Origin: JBHIBD01 sp046758865
GTDB lineage: Bacteria > Planctomycetota > Brocadiia > Brocadiales > Bathyanammoxibiaceae
Direction: 5' to 3'
NCBI GenBank assembly: GCA_046758865.1
Contig: JBHIBD010000018.1
Location: 1 to 36,136, forward strand
Length of the DNA: 36,136 bases
A program made the position numbers and the translations under genes. The notes beneath the pieces were generated by a model. That model saw only the letters and a program-made list of their open reading frames with translations, was not told where the DNA came from and made no database searches. This document shows positions 8,052 through 16,885 of this stretch, one piece after another. Within the stretch, counting starts at the first letter, position 1, and each line of letters begins with the position of its first letter.

Positions 8052-9008
8052 TTATTTCCTGTTATATGCGTTAAGTGCGGCTGCCACTATGTCCTCGGCA
8101 GTAAGGTGATATTCCCTGAAAAGAGTGGCAGGGTCGCCAGATTGGCCAAAGCGGTTGTCTATACCTATCATCTCCATGGGGACAGGGCATTCCTTTCCTA
8201 GTACCATAGCTACTGCGCTACCCATACCGCCATCTAGGACGTGCTGTTCAGCGGTTACTACGGCACCGGTTTCCCTTGCCACCCTGGTGATGGTCTCACA
8301 GTCTACAGGTTTTATGGTATGGAGGTCTACAACGGAGGCCTCGATACCCTTAGCAGAGAGCGTCTCCGCTGCCTTAAGGGCCGCTGCCACCATCACCCCA
8401 CAGGCAATAATGGCCACGCCATTCCCTTCCCGCAGGGTAACTGCCTTACCTATTGAAAAGCTGTCCTGTTCCTCTGTCACGATGGGTGCAGGTGCCCTGC
8501 CCAGCCTTATATAGACTGTGCCCCTGTGATGGTATGCTGCTATTACCGCCTTCTTTGCCTCAACCGCGTCGCATGGGACTATGACTGTCATGGTAGAAAT
8601 AGCTCTCATCAGTGCAAAGTCTTCTATACACTGGTGGGAGCATCCATCTGCACCCACAGCAACCCCGCCGTGTGTAGCAACTATCTTTACGTTCAGACCG
8701 CTGTGGCAGATGGTATTACGGACCTGTTCCCAGGCACGGCCGGAGGCAAAGATGCAAAAGGTGCTAACGAATGGTACCTTACCACAGGTGGCGAGTCCCG
8801 CAGCGGTGTTCATCATGTTGGCCTCTGCAATGCCCATGTTGAAGAATCTGTCGGGAAATTCTTTGCCAAATTTGGCCGTGGTTGTGGATTTCGCCAGGTC
8901 TGCATCTAGCACCACAACCTCTTTGTGCGCCCTACCTAACTCCAGCAGGGCCTGTCCGTACGCCTCGCGGGTTGAAATCATCTTTGTGGTTGCAGCTTTT
9001 ACAGGCAT
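8052..9008 (-). CDS. Transketolase, C-terminal subunit
   Basis: Forms half of a split transketolase, which moves two-carbon ketol units between sugar phosphates in the non-oxidative pentose phosphate pathway using thiamine diphosphate. The 318-aa product carries the pyrimidine-binding domain (about 10-175), with GIAEANMMNTAAGLA containing the catalytic-type Glu62, HGGVAVGADGCSHQ, and YIRLGRAPAP. The transketolase C-terminal domain follows (AIIACGVMVAAALKAA, AEQHVLDGGMGSAVA). The N-terminal subunit lies 10 bp upstream in the same operon, so the pair makes one enzyme. Split transketolases are common in archaea and many bacteria. A dihydroxyacetone synthase or DXS-like activity is less likely given the motif set. 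Confidence 0.93.
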   Translation of the reverse strand: MPVKAATTKMISTREAYGQALLELGRAHKEVVVLDADLAKSTTTAKFGKEFPDRFFNMGIAEANMMNTAAGLATCGKVPFVSTFCIFASGRAWEQVRNTICHSGLNVKIVATHGGVAVGADGCSHQCIEDFALMRAISTMTVIVPCDAVEAKKAVIAAYHHRGTVYIRLGRAPAPIVTEEQDSFSIGKAVTLREGNGVAIIACGVMVAAALKAAETLSAKGIEASVVDLHTIKPVDCETITRVARETGAVVTAEQHVLDGGMGSAVAMVLGKECPVPMEMIGIDNRFGQSGDPATLFREYHLTAEDIVAAALNAYNRK

Positions 9009-9018
9009 GTATCCATCC

Positions 9019-9837
9019 TTATGCTAGTTCTGCCAAGGCCTTTTCTGCCTGGTCCTGATTTGGGGCCTTTCCGTGCCAGCCGACCTCCCCTTCCATAAAT
9101 GATACGCCTTTACCTTTTATGGTCTTTGCAATAATAACGGTGGGTTTGCCCTCCAGAGTCTCCGCCTCGTCATACGCCTCGAGGATCTTTTCCATATCGT
9201 GTCCGTTTATCTGTATAACGTTCCAGCCAAATGCCAACCACTTATCAGGTATAGGTAGCGGTGACATAACGACATTAATAGGTCCGTCTATCTGAAGACC
9301 ATTATTATCCACTATTGCACAGAGGTTGTCCAACCCATAATGACTAGCAGCCATGGCCGCCTCCCAGACCTGGCCCTCCTCTATCTCACCATCACCTAAC
9401 ATAACGTATACCCGATAGTCCTTCTTGTCCATCCTGGCTGCAAGGGCCATACCCAGTCCAACCGAGAGGCCCTGGCCCAAGGAACCGCTGGATATCTCTA
9501 TTCCAGGGGTTAGATGTTTGTCTGGGTGGCCTTGGAGACGGCTACCGAACTGTCTCAAGGTGTCCAGTTCGCTCACCGGAAAATAGCCCACCTCGGCCAG
9601 TACGGCATACAGTGCAGGGCAGGAGTGGCCCTTGGACAACACAAATCTATCTCTATCAGGCCAATCAGGATTTTTAGGGTCATGTCTAAGCTTACCATAG
9701 TACAACGCTACAATAAGGTCTGCGGCTGAGAGGGAGCCCCCGGGATGGCCAGAGCCTGCCTTGGCTAACATGCGGATTATGTGCCTTCTTATCTGCTTAG
9801 CCTTATCCTCAAGCGTCTCGATACTCAGCCTCTTCAA
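9019..9837 (-). CDS. Transketolase, N-terminal subunit (TTG start)
   Basis: The thiamine-diphosphate-binding half of split transketolase, 272 aa from the chosen start. Visible are AGSGHPGGSLSAADL (27-41), SKGHSCPALYA (68-78), GSLGQGLSVGLGMA (118-131) and the diphosphate-binding GDGEIEEGQ with NN about 28 residues later (148-150 and 178-179). The frame is open upstream to 10020, but that extension would run through the tRNA-Phe gene, so it is not coding. The start is TTG at 9837, because a GGAGAGGG ribosome site lies 8 nt before it and MKRLSIETLEDKAKQIRR matches where family members begin. It lies 10 bp before the C-terminal subunit gene. About 125 bp separates it from the tRNA. Confidence 0.93.
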   Translation of the reverse strand: MKRLSIETLEDKAKQIRRHIIRMLAKAGSGHPGGSLSAADLIVALYYGKLRHDPKNPDWPDRDRFVLSKGHSCPALYAVLAEVGYFPVSELDTLRQFGSRLQGHPDKHLTPGIEISSGSLGQGLSVGLGMALAARMDKKDYRVYVMLGDGEIEEGQVWEAAMAASHYGLDNLCAIVDNNGLQIDGPINVVMSPLPIPDKWLAFGWNVIQINGHDMEKILEAYDEAETLEGKPTVIIAKTIKGKGVSFMEGEVGWHGKAPNQDQAEKALAELA

Positions 9838-9962
9838 TAACGAACCCTCTCCTATCCCATGATAGACTGATAAAAAAACCTGTGAAGGGGTTAGTATAAT
9901 GGCTCCCTGAGGTAAGGGCTTGAATAAAAATTCCTTGCTCCTTTCCTTAAGGTCGGTGCATG

Positions 9963-10035
9963 TGGGCAGAGACGGGATCGAACCGTCGACACCGGGATTT
10001 TCAGTCCCGTGCTCTACCAACTGAGCTATCTGCCC
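9963..10035 (-). tRNA. tRNA-Phe (anticodon GAA)
   Basis: The 73-nt minus-strand sequence folds as a full cloverleaf. A 7-bp acceptor stem pairs GGGCAGA with TCTGCCC, the D-arm contains AGCTCAGTTGGTAGAGC, and a 5-bp anticodon stem CGGGA/TCCCG surrounds CTGAAAA with anticodon GAA. The T-arm has GGTTCGATCCC and the discriminator base is A. The encoded 3' end reads A then CA, so a complete CCA tail is not encoded. It lies 13 bp after ribF and before the transketolase genes on the same strand, apparently inside that transcript. Confidence 0.97.
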
Positions 10036-10048
10036 AAGAGATAGAAGC

Positions 10049-11014
10049 TTACGTCAACATTATAGGCGGCAGGTCTTGCCTTGTCAAGGTCTTTTTGCCC
10101 AGCCTCCGTTGTACCTCTTTTTTATCCTTGTCCATCTGTGCGCGGAGCGCATCGGCACTCTCAAACTTTATCTCGCCCCTGAGCTTGAAGAGGAATTTGA
10201 CCTCTAAATCCCTGCCGTATAGAGACTGATTGAAATCAATTATATAGACCTCTACCACCTCCCCCGCTTCCAGTGCTCCGAAGGTGGGTCTGGTACCAAT
10301 ACTGGTGAGGGCCAGGAAATCCCTTTCCTCTAAGCTCACCATGCTTGCATATACACCACTAGGTGGTTTTATCTCGTGGTGGAGGTCTAGGTTTGCCGTA
10401 GGGAAGCCGAGTCTGGCACCCCTGCCGCTGCCCTCCACTACAGTGCCCATGAGCGTTATTGGTCTGCCAAGCATCCCCTTTGCCTTCTCAAGGTCTCCTT
10501 GGAGTATGGCCTCCCTAATGTGGGTACTGCTGATTATCTCATCCCCATATTTGACCGGTGGGCATGAGCGAACCTCAAACCCGTACCCCTTTGAGAGACC
10601 CGACACCAAGGCGAAGTCCCCCTTCCTGTCCTTGCCAAAGGCAAAGTCGAAGCCCATTACCCAGCCTTTGGTACCCAGAGGGTCCGAGATAATCCTTTTG
10701 GTAAAGTCTTCTGCACTCATTCCAGATACTTCATCAAACTCAAGCACAATGACCAGGCTTACACCCAGGCGCTGGAAGAGCACCAATTTGTGCTCCAGTG
10801 AAGTAATGAAGCTCGGCGTGCTACCGCTTAACACGTCTCTCGGGTGGGTGGCGAAGGTTAGTATGATTGATTCACCCTGCATTTCTTTGGCCCAGTTTAT
10901 TGTCTCATTAATTACCGCCTGATGGCCACGATGCACCCCATCAAAGCCGCCTATCGTGATGACCGGCCAGGCGAGGTTCTTGGGTAATTCCTCTATTCCG
11001 TACAGGGTTCTCAT
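10049..11014 (-). CDS. ribF: Bifunctional riboflavin kinase / FAD synthetase
   Basis: Converts riboflavin to FMN and then FAD. The 321-aa product has the normal two-domain layout. The N-terminal nucleotidyltransferase domain (about 1-180) shows TIGGFDGVHRGHQ (20-32), GFDFAFGKDRKG and ISSTHIREAI. The C-terminal riboflavin kinase domain (about 183-310) shows GRGARLGFPTANLD (197-210), GVYA and SIGTRPTFG. Its ATG directly follows the TAG of the upstream SurA/PpiD-like gene (TAGATG), so the two are translationally coupled. The tRNA-Phe gene is 13 bp downstream. Identification is firm. Confidence 0.97.
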   Translation of the reverse strand: MRTLYGIEELPKNLAWPVITIGGFDGVHRGHQAVINETINWAKEMQGESIILTFATHPRDVLSGSTPSFITSLEHKLVLFQRLGVSLVIVLEFDEVSGMSAEDFTKRIISDPLGTKGWVMGFDFAFGKDRKGDFALVSGLSKGYGFEVRSCPPVKYGDEIISSTHIREAILQGDLEKAKGMLGRPITLMGTVVEGSGRGARLGFPTANLDLHHEIKPPSGVYASMVSLEERDFLALTSIGTRPTFGALEAGEVVEVYIIDFNQSLYGRDLEVKFLFKLRGEIKFESADALRAQMDKDKKEVQRRLGKKTLTRQDLPPIMLT

Positions 11015-12676
11015 CTATCTGGCAAGTTTTGCCTTCTTCTTGATATGCTCGGTCCAGTGGTAAATAAAGTCTTGTTGTTTTTCTGCCAGGTATCTCCGCA
11101 CCACTTTCTCCCCGTCGTCTTTGAATCTCTTTTGGTCTGCCACTTTTTTATCGGCAAGCCTGATGACATAGACAGCCTTTCCCCCTACCTCTTCAGTGAC
11201 TACATCTAACTCACCTTGTTTGAGCCTGAAGGCGCTTCTCGCCACGTTAGGGGCATTGATCTCGAGTGCTTTTATGTAGCGATAAGGCCTGCCATCTATT
11301 ATCTCTGGCCTTGTAAAGAATTCTGTTTCTTTCTTTACAAAGACAGTCCCTTTACACTCGTCCTTTAGGAATTTCAGGCCCTCCTCGAAAGAGGTCTGTT
11401 TAATCTTCTCCACGCACCGTTCGGCCAGTTCCCTAGCCTTTACGAGGGCCTTTTCTCTCTTCAGGTCTCCTACCACTTTCTCTCGGATTGCTTGCAATGG
11501 CGGTGCCGACGGTTCTTTCCTGGAAATTACTTGAAATATAAACTTACCCGCCGGTGCATCCAGTGGTGGACTGGGGTCGTAATTTTCTCTTTCAAAAAAT
11601 TTGGAGTACACACCCTCCTCTGCGCCCCTTATGACGTTCTTGCCCTCCTCCCTGGTAAAATAATCGCTTTGTTCATAGAAAATGCCTACAGAGCCACCAA
11701 TGTCTGAGAAACTTATCTGCTCAGTCCTTCCAAGGCTTTCATAAATCTTTTCATCCGCTTCATTTATTAGCTGGTTGACCAGTTCCTTCGCCTTGTTCCT
11801 TTCAAGGGTTTCCCTTATCTCCTTTTTTACCTCCTCGAAGGGTTTGTATCGTGGAGGTTGAGGCTCTTTGGCCTCATCTCCCTTGAGTTTCTCTTCTATC
11901 TTGTATCTTCGGTCCTTGTTTTCCTCGTAGTAGGCCCGAACTTCGTCCTCTGTAACGACGACCTTTTTCTTCACATCCCTGTAACGGGCCATTAAATACT
12001 CTATCTTTATCTTTTCCGGCTCCTTGTATCCTGGTATGCCTTCCAATGGGTTGGGAAAACTATCTTTATGGGCATTGTAGAAAGAGGCGACCTCGTCCTC
12101 TGTCACGCTTATATTTTTTGTCAGGTCTCTGGCCCTGATGGCTATATATTCTACCTTTGCCTCTTCGTTCTCCCTTGCATATCTCTCCCAAGCCTCAGCA
12201 CTTGGAATCTTCACACTGCCAGAGATTAGCACACGCATCTTCTCTATGAGCAGCGCCTCCCTATAGGTTCTTAGTAGTTGTTCTTCTGTTACTATGTAGT
12301 TCTGGCATAAGACCCTTATTATCTGGTCTGGGGGCATGCCAACATTGCCTAACATGGTGATGCCCAGGGTCTGAATCCTATCTACTATCTCATCGCTAGA
12401 GACCGCAATCCCCATCCTCTCGGCCTCCTTGACTAATGTTAACTGTTCCCAGACCAATCTGCCTAATGGTAGGTCTTCTTGTCGTAGAAAGACCCTATGC
12501 CAGCGTATCATTGCATCGTTAAACTCCTCCGCTGAAATCTTTTCCCCCATGATAGTGCCAATGGGTTTCTTGGGTATCAGATAGCTGGCAGAGTATCCTA
12601 TACCCCAGGCCGCCATGGCAAAGACCATGACGATGTACATCTTCTTCTTATGTCTCCTCATCCAATTCAGTGCCAT
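11015..12676 (-). CDS. Membrane-anchored SurA/PpiD-like periplasmic folding protein
   Basis: The 553-aa product starts with a short basic cytoplasmic stretch (MRRHKKK), then one membrane segment (about residues 13-33, YIVMVFAMAAWGIGYSASYL), then a long charged extracytoplasmic region. The part after the membrane (IGTIMGEKISAEEFNDAM, SSDEIVDRI, YIVTEEQLLRTYREALLIEKM) matches the SurA N-terminal chaperone arrangement seen in PpiD. The middle has repeats of the type VTEDEVxxxYxxNKD. I do not see a clear parvulin active-site domain, so it may be a chaperone without isomerase activity. The last third (KQGELDVVTEEVGGKAVYVIRLADKK) resembles the end of a degenerate rotamase domain. It is the first gene of the leftward operon, coupled to ribF. 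The general class is likely; its clients are unknown. Confidence 0.8.
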   Translation of the reverse strand: MALNWMRRHKKKMYIVMVFAMAAWGIGYSASYLIPKKPIGTIMGEKISAEEFNDAMIRWHRVFLRQEDLPLGRLVWEQLTLVKEAERMGIAVSSDEIVDRIQTLGITMLGNVGMPPDQIIRVLCQNYIVTEEQLLRTYREALLIEKMRVLISGSVKIPSAEAWERYARENEEAKVEYIAIRARDLTKNISVTEDEVASFYNAHKDSFPNPLEGIPGYKEPEKIKIEYLMARYRDVKKKVVVTEDEVRAYYEENKDRRYKIEEKLKGDEAKEPQPPRYKPFEEVKKEIRETLERNKAKELVNQLINEADEKIYESLGRTEQISFSDIGGSVGIFYEQSDYFTREEGKNVIRGAEEGVYSKFFERENYDPSPPLDAPAGKFIFQVISRKEPSAPPLQAIREKVVGDLKREKALVKARELAERCVEKIKQTSFEEGLKFLKDECKGTVFVKKETEFFTRPEIIDGRPYRYIKALEINAPNVARSAFRLKQGELDVVTEEVGGKAVYVIRLADKKVADQKRFKDDGEKVVRRYLAEKQQDFIYHWTEHIKKKAKLAR

Positions 12677-12802
12677 AGGATACCTTTCACGCGGTATAAA
12701 TCATATTTTTATAATAGGCCTAAATTTTAATTATATATGATTCCCATGCCCTATCAACTGCTTTTTGGGTACCGCTGTCAGACCATGTAGAGGAAAAAGC
12801 TC

Positions 12803-12832
12803 TTGACACGATTCATAGACTTCTATTAGAGT
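12803..12832 (+). promoter_or_regulatory. Probable promoter for topA
   Basis: TTGACA at 12803-12808 is followed after 18 bp by TAGAGT (12827-12832), or after 15 bp by TATTAG (12824-12829). The ATG of topA is about 55 nt further on. The rest of the 214-bp divergent gap is AT-rich and must also hold the leftward promoter of the SurA-like gene, which I could not place confidently. Confidence 0.45.
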
Positions 12833-12890
12833 CATTTTTTGAAATAAAAGTGCATACAATGGATATGAGCATACTTGGGAGTAGACGAAT

Positions 12891-15011
12891 ATGCCAAAGC
12901 AAATAGTCATTGTTGAATCACCCACAAAGGCAAAGACCATAAACAAATTTCTTGGTGAGAGTTTTGTGGTGCGCTCTTCGATGGGTCACGTCAGAGACCT
13001 ACCTGTAAAGAAGCTCGCCGTGGACATAGAGAAGGACTTTGAGCCGGAGTACAGGATTATACCCAAGCGAAAGGAAATGGTTAAGTCCCTCAAGAGCGAG
13101 GTGAAGGACGCCGATGAGGTCTATCTTGCACCCGACCAAGACCGTGAGGGAGAGGCTATAGCCTGGCACCTCTGTAAGGCCCTCGATATACCTGAGGAAA
13201 AGGTCCATAGGGTGGTCTTTAACGAGATTACTGCGGAGGCCATTAAGAATGCATTTGAGCACCCGGTGAGTATAGATATGAACAAGGTAAATGCACAGCA
13301 GGCCCGCCGCATCCTTGACCGTCTGGTGGGCTATAAGATAAGCCCACTGTTGTGGAAGAAGGTCACAAAGAGACTCAGTGCAGGCAGGGTGCAGTCTGTA
13401 GCAGTTAGGCTCTTGGTGGAAAGGGAGAAGGAGATTCAGGCATTCAAGCCCGTAGAGTACTGGGATATCGTTGCAAGGCTGAAGCCAAAGGGTAGCAGGA
13501 GCAAAGGCTTTGAGGCAAAGCTGTGGAAGCGGGAAGACTCTGAGGTGCACATAGGAAGCGAGACCGAGGCCCAGGGGCATGTTGAGGCCTTAAAGGGTTC
13601 AAAATATATTGTAGGGCTCATAACTAAACAGCGTAAGCAGAATAAGCCTCTACCACCCTTTGCTACAAGCCAGCTTCAACAGCAGGCATCTATTCAACTG
13701 AATTTTTCTACGAAAAGGACTATGCTTGTCGCACAGCAACTGTACGAGGGGGTGGAGCTTAAAGACGGCCCGATGGGGCTTATAACGTATATGAGAACCG
13801 ACTCCTTTAATGTGTCTAAAGAGGCGATAACGGCCTGCAGGAAGCTTATACCCGAGATGTTCGGCAAGGACTACTTACCGCCGAAGCCGAATCGCTACGC
13901 CTCTAGGAAAGGCGCCCAGCAGGCCCATGAGGCCATCCGACCAACCTCTGTAGACATTGCCCCCGATACCATAAAGCAGTATCTTACAAGGGACCAGTAC
14001 AAACTTTACGAACTTATCTGGAGGAGGTTCGTTGCAAGTCAGATGAGCCCGGCTGAATACGAGACGACGGATATAACTATAAACGCCGGCCCGTACAGGT
14101 TTAAGGCCAGGGGAAAGGCCGTTGTCTTCCCGGGCCACAATATACTCACCCGGTCTATAAAAGAAGAACCCCTGCCGGACATACAAGAAGGAGAGGAGTT
14201 GAAGTTACTTGAACTTACGCCAAACCAGCATTTCACCGAGCCTCCACCAAAATACACAGAGGCCTCACTGGTCAAGACGTTGGAAAAAAAAGGCATCGGC
14301 AGGCCCAGTACCTACGCCGCAATTATCTCCACAATACAGGATAGGGGATATGTCAAGAAAGAGAACAGGACCCTATACCCCACCGAGCTTGGAATCCTTG
14401 TGACAGAGAAGTTGGTGGAACACTTTCCTACGGTTTTGAATGTTGAGTTTACATCCCACATGGAAGAGGAGCTTGATAAGATAGAAGAGGCCGAGATGGA
14501 CTGGGTGGGTGTGCTCGAGGAATTCTATGCCCCGTTCCAGAAAGAGCTGGAAACAGCGGTAGAAGAGATGAAAAGTGAGAAGGGCCGTCTGGAGGGTACT
14601 GATATACTTTGTGAGCAGTGCGGGTCTCCCATGGTCGTACGCTGGAGTAAGGCAGGTAAGTTTCTGGGGTGTTCTACCTTCCCCAAGTGCAAGTTTACCA
14701 TGGACGTATCCGGAAATGACCAACCCAAGCCTGCTGAGCCTACCGGGGAGCTCTGCGAGAAGTGTGGCAACCCGATGGTGGTGAAGGTGGGGCGCATGGG
14801 GAAATTCATTGCGTGTTCGGCCTACCCTAAGTGTAAAAATACTAAATCTCTGCCCACTGGAGTAAAGTGTCCAAAGGAAGGGTGCGGTGGAGACCTTGTG
14901 AGAAGGCGCTCGAAGCGGGGCAGGAGATTCTATGGGTGCAGTAACTATCCGAAGTGCGACTTTACCACTTTTAAACTGCCTAAGGAACCCGCCATGGCTG
15001 GCTCCGAGTAA
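12891..15011 (+). CDS. topA: DNA topoisomerase I (type IA)
   Basis: Relaxes negatively supercoiled DNA by single-strand passage through a 5'-phosphotyrosine link. The 706-aa product has the Toprim domain at the N-terminus (IVIVESPTKAKTI, SMGHVRDLP, DQDREGEAIAWHL), the LDRLVGYKISPLLWKK segment, and catalytic Tyr300 in LITYMRTDS. It also has EAIRPT and the late motif TEASLVKTLEKKGIGRPSTYA. Three C-terminal zinc ribbons start at about Cys574, Cys622 and Cys660; the first two are CxxC...GCSTFPKC and ACSAYPKC types, and the third has one extra residue in its first pair (CPKEGC). GGGAG lies 9 nt before the ATG. The gene appears monocistronic. The 146-bp convergent gap to the DegP gene has only weak hairpins. 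Confidence 0.98.
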   Translation: MPKQIVIVESPTKAKTINKFLGESFVVRSSMGHVRDLPVKKLAVDIEKDFEPEYRIIPKRKEMVKSLKSEVKDADEVYLAPDQDREGEAIAWHLCKALDIPEEKVHRVVFNEITAEAIKNAFEHPVSIDMNKVNAQQARRILDRLVGYKISPLLWKKVTKRLSAGRVQSVAVRLLVEREKEIQAFKPVEYWDIVARLKPKGSRSKGFEAKLWKREDSEVHIGSETEAQGHVEALKGSKYIVGLITKQRKQNKPLPPFATSQLQQQASIQLNFSTKRTMLVAQQLYEGVELKDGPMGLITYMRTDSFNVSKEAITACRKLIPEMFGKDYLPPKPNRYASRKGAQQAHEAIRPTSVDIAPDTIKQYLTRDQYKLYELIWRRFVASQMSPAEYETTDITINAGPYRFKARGKAVVFPGHNILTRSIKEEPLPDIQEGEELKLLELTPNQHFTEPPPKYTEASLVKTLEKKGIGRPSTYAAIISTIQDRGYVKKENRTLYPTELGILVTEKLVEHFPTVLNVEFTSHMEEELDKIEEAEMDWVGVLEEFYAPFQKELETAVEEMKSEKGRLEGTDILCEQCGSPMVVRWSKAGKFLGCSTFPKCKFTMDVSGNDQPKPAEPTGELCEKCGNPMVVKVGRMGKFIACSAYPKCKNTKSLPTGVKCPKEGCGGDLVRRRSKRGRRFYGCSNYPKCDFTTFKLPKEPAMAGSE

Positions 15012-15157
15012 ACTGTACTCAGGGATTGATGGTCATGTGAAGTCCATCAGAAGGGTCCCCAGACTCAACGGCCGCTCTCACTTTAAGGGTTAAAGGTTTA
15101 ATGGCAACCCTTTACACCATGAAGACACGCAGTTGCCCTTACTGAGTCGTTGCAAAA

Positions 15158-16447
15158 TTAATCCAAGTTCCCATCATCTGGCACATCCCTCTGGGTTACG
15201 GACATAAACTCTCTGTCACCCAAATCCTCCGGCTGCTCCTCTATCCTTATAGGTAGAGTAAGTGTGTTCTTGTCTCTTATTATCACTACGGTCACCGCAC
15301 TTTCTACCTTGGTGTGACGGACATAGCTCTGGACGGTCTCTGCGTCAAAAACCTTTTCTTTGCCTATAACTATTATCACATCACCGGGTTTTATTCCGCC
15401 TTTAGCCGCAGGTGTGTCGTCCCAAACCTCTGATACAAAGGCACCTTCATTAGAAGACAAGCCGTATTTTGCAAAAAGTTCCTCTTCGTTATCGTAGCCT
15501 AACATGTGCGCCAGGTCGTCATCGATGTTACGAATGCCTACACCCAGATAGCCGCGCACCACCCTGCCCTTTTCCACCAGGTCATGGATTACCTCTTTGG
15601 CTATGGTTACAGAGATGGCAAAACCTACCCCTTGAAAGCCACCAGTCCTCGTGGCTATGGCCGTGCTTATACCAACTACCTCACCCCGTAGATTTACCAG
15701 CGGGCCGCCACTATTGCCGGGGTTTATAGCAGCGTCTGTCTGGATAAAATCTTCGTAGGAAAATGGCTTTGAGAAGGGGATAACACCCTTTCTCCCAGTG
15801 GCACTCACTATGCCTGCCGAGACCGTCTGCCGGTAACCAAAGGGGTTGCCAATGGCTATCACCCAGTCACCCACATGGACATCGTCACTGCTACCAAATT
15901 CCGCAGGTTGGAGGTCGTCACCCTCTATCTTCAATATTCCCAGGTCTGTCTTCGAATCAAGGCCCACCACCTTCGCCTCATATTGTCTCCCATCATGAGT
16001 TATCACGGTGATAGTACCTTCCTCAAAGCCCTCTACAACGTGATAGTTGGTGAGGATGTGGCCCTCGGTGTCTATTATCAGGCCGGAACCCTTCCCGCGC
16101 TGGGGAAAGTCAAAGCCGGGGTGAGGACTAGACCACCCTTCAGGTGAGTGTGGATACGGCATGGGGCCATCAAACTCTTGCCCTCTTGGATCGAATTCCC
16201 TCCTATACCCGCCTGCATGTTCGCTGCCTTTCTCAGTACGTATACTTACCACCGAAGGGCTCACCAACTGCACCACCTTTCGGAAGGTCTCCACAAATGG
16301 ACGTGTCTCTTCCTCAAGCGCCCTCAGCTCATTTTTCAATCTCTCTCCGTCTGTTTGGCCACCATCCTCGGCCCATGAAGAAACCGAAGGCAATGAACAG
16401 ACAAAAACACCAACGAAGACAATAAGACATGTTAATTGATGTAGCAT
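15158..16447 (-). CDS. DegP/HtrA-type periplasmic serine protease, single PDZ domain
   Basis: A 429-aa exported protease/chaperone for envelope quality control. It has an N-terminal signal peptide (about 1-26, ending SSWAED), a helical linker, then a glycine/proline-rich insertion (about 75-117) before the trypsin-like domain. The catalytic triad is His136 (LTNYHVVEG), Asp168 (DSKTDLGILKI) and Ser246 (INPGNSGGPL). GKGSGLII and AIGNPFG are also typical. One PDZ domain follows (about 300-405, GYLGVGI, DTPAAKGGIKPGDVIIVI), compared with two in E. coli DegP; DegS-like proteins also have one. The start at 16447 lacks a strong ribosome site. It is divergent from trpE and convergent with topA. Class is firm; the DegP/DegQ/DegS assignment is open. 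Confidence 0.94.
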   Translation of the reverse strand: MLHQLTCLIVFVGVFVCSLPSVSSWAEDGGQTDGERLKNELRALEEETRPFVETFRKVVQLVSPSVVSIRTEKGSEHAGGYRREFDPRGQEFDGPMPYPHSPEGWSSPHPGFDFPQRGKGSGLIIDTEGHILTNYHVVEGFEEGTITVITHDGRQYEAKVVGLDSKTDLGILKIEGDDLQPAEFGSSDDVHVGDWVIAIGNPFGYRQTVSAGIVSATGRKGVIPFSKPFSYEDFIQTDAAINPGNSGGPLVNLRGEVVGISTAIATRTGGFQGVGFAISVTIAKEVIHDLVEKGRVVRGYLGVGIRNIDDDLAHMLGYDNEEELFAKYGLSSNEGAFVSEVWDDTPAAKGGIKPGDVIIVIGKEKVFDAETVQSYVRHTKVESAVTVVIIRDKNTLTLPIRIEEQPEDLGDREFMSVTQRDVPDDGNLD

Positions 16448-16574
16448 AGTTCGTGTTACCTAAAGACCATAGAAAAGTGCCAAAAAACTAGTCCGGATTA
16501 TACAAATAATCCATAATTTTTCCATAGGAAATAAATAATACGGGTGCAACACCTCTAGCCATCTACACTTATTG

Positions 16575-16603
16575 TTGACACAACGGAAGATGTGGACTAC
16601 AAT
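16575..16603 (+). promoter_or_regulatory. Strong sigma-70-type promoter upstream of trpE
   Basis: TTGACA (16575-16580), an optimal 17-bp spacer, and TACAAT (16598-16603). The expected start near 16610 gives a leader of about 275 nt that contains the nested palindrome at 16662-16853. The 438-bp gap 16448-16885 therefore holds this promoter, the palindrome and the unassigned promoter of the divergent DegP gene. A TATAAT in minus orientation near 16500 could serve the latter. Confidence 0.65.
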
Positions 16604-16661
16604 TATAAATTCCTTAAAGAAAAAACCTTGGGGCCTTTGCGAAAGTCACTCCAATACCATG

Positions 16662-16853
16662 TGTCATTCTGAGCGAAGCGAAGTCACGCCAGAATGGGCG
16701 TCGTGCCGGAGGCAGATCCGCCTCTGGCGGAGATTCACCTAGGCGAAAATACAGGTTTTGTAGCGTCTGGTCTCCGTACCAGACGTCTTTTTCACGTCCG
16801 ATGCGGAGATCGGACGCTACATTCTTCGGTCATTTCATTCCCTCAGAATGACA
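16662..16853. repeat. 192-bp nested palindromic element in the trpE leader
   Basis: Perfect 12-nt terminal inverted repeats (TGTCATTCTGAG at 16662-16673, CTCAGAATGACA at 16842-16853) enclose a second pair, TGTAGCGTC (16759-16767) and GACGCTACA (16813-16821). Between these lie two hairpins, TCTGGT...ACCAGA and GTCCGAT...ATCGGAC. TCCGCC-TCT-GGCGGA sits at 16717-16731. Parts recur elsewhere: the 12-mer at 27829, and a 22-of-23 match to the left end near 26789-26811. No transposase is present, so it looks like a miniature non-coding element. Confidence 0.85.
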
Positions 16854-16885
16854 ACTGTGTAGGGTTTCAAAAGGCAGTACATAGT

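Noticed and set aside
9838..10020. An extended N-terminus of the transketolase subunit
   Set aside because: It would be encoded by the tRNA-Phe gene; the TTG at 9837 has a strong ribosome site.
15012..15157. A terminator between topA and the DegP gene (AAGGGTT at 15085-15091 pairing with AACCCTT at 15106-15112)
   Set aside because: The stem is only 7 bp with a 14-nt loop and no T run on either strand, so it is not reported as a feature.
16659..16742. A possible trp leader peptide with two Trp codons in the trpE leader
   Set aside because: The Trp codons are not adjacent, the ORF lies within the palindromic element whose copies elsewhere encode similar text, and there is no ribosome site or matching attenuator hairpin with a T run.
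16694..16885. An extended N-terminus of trpE through the leader
   Set aside because: The 64 extra codons translate the palindromic repeat and have no resemblance to TrpE; MKPTYYPSYERF at 16886 fits the family start.
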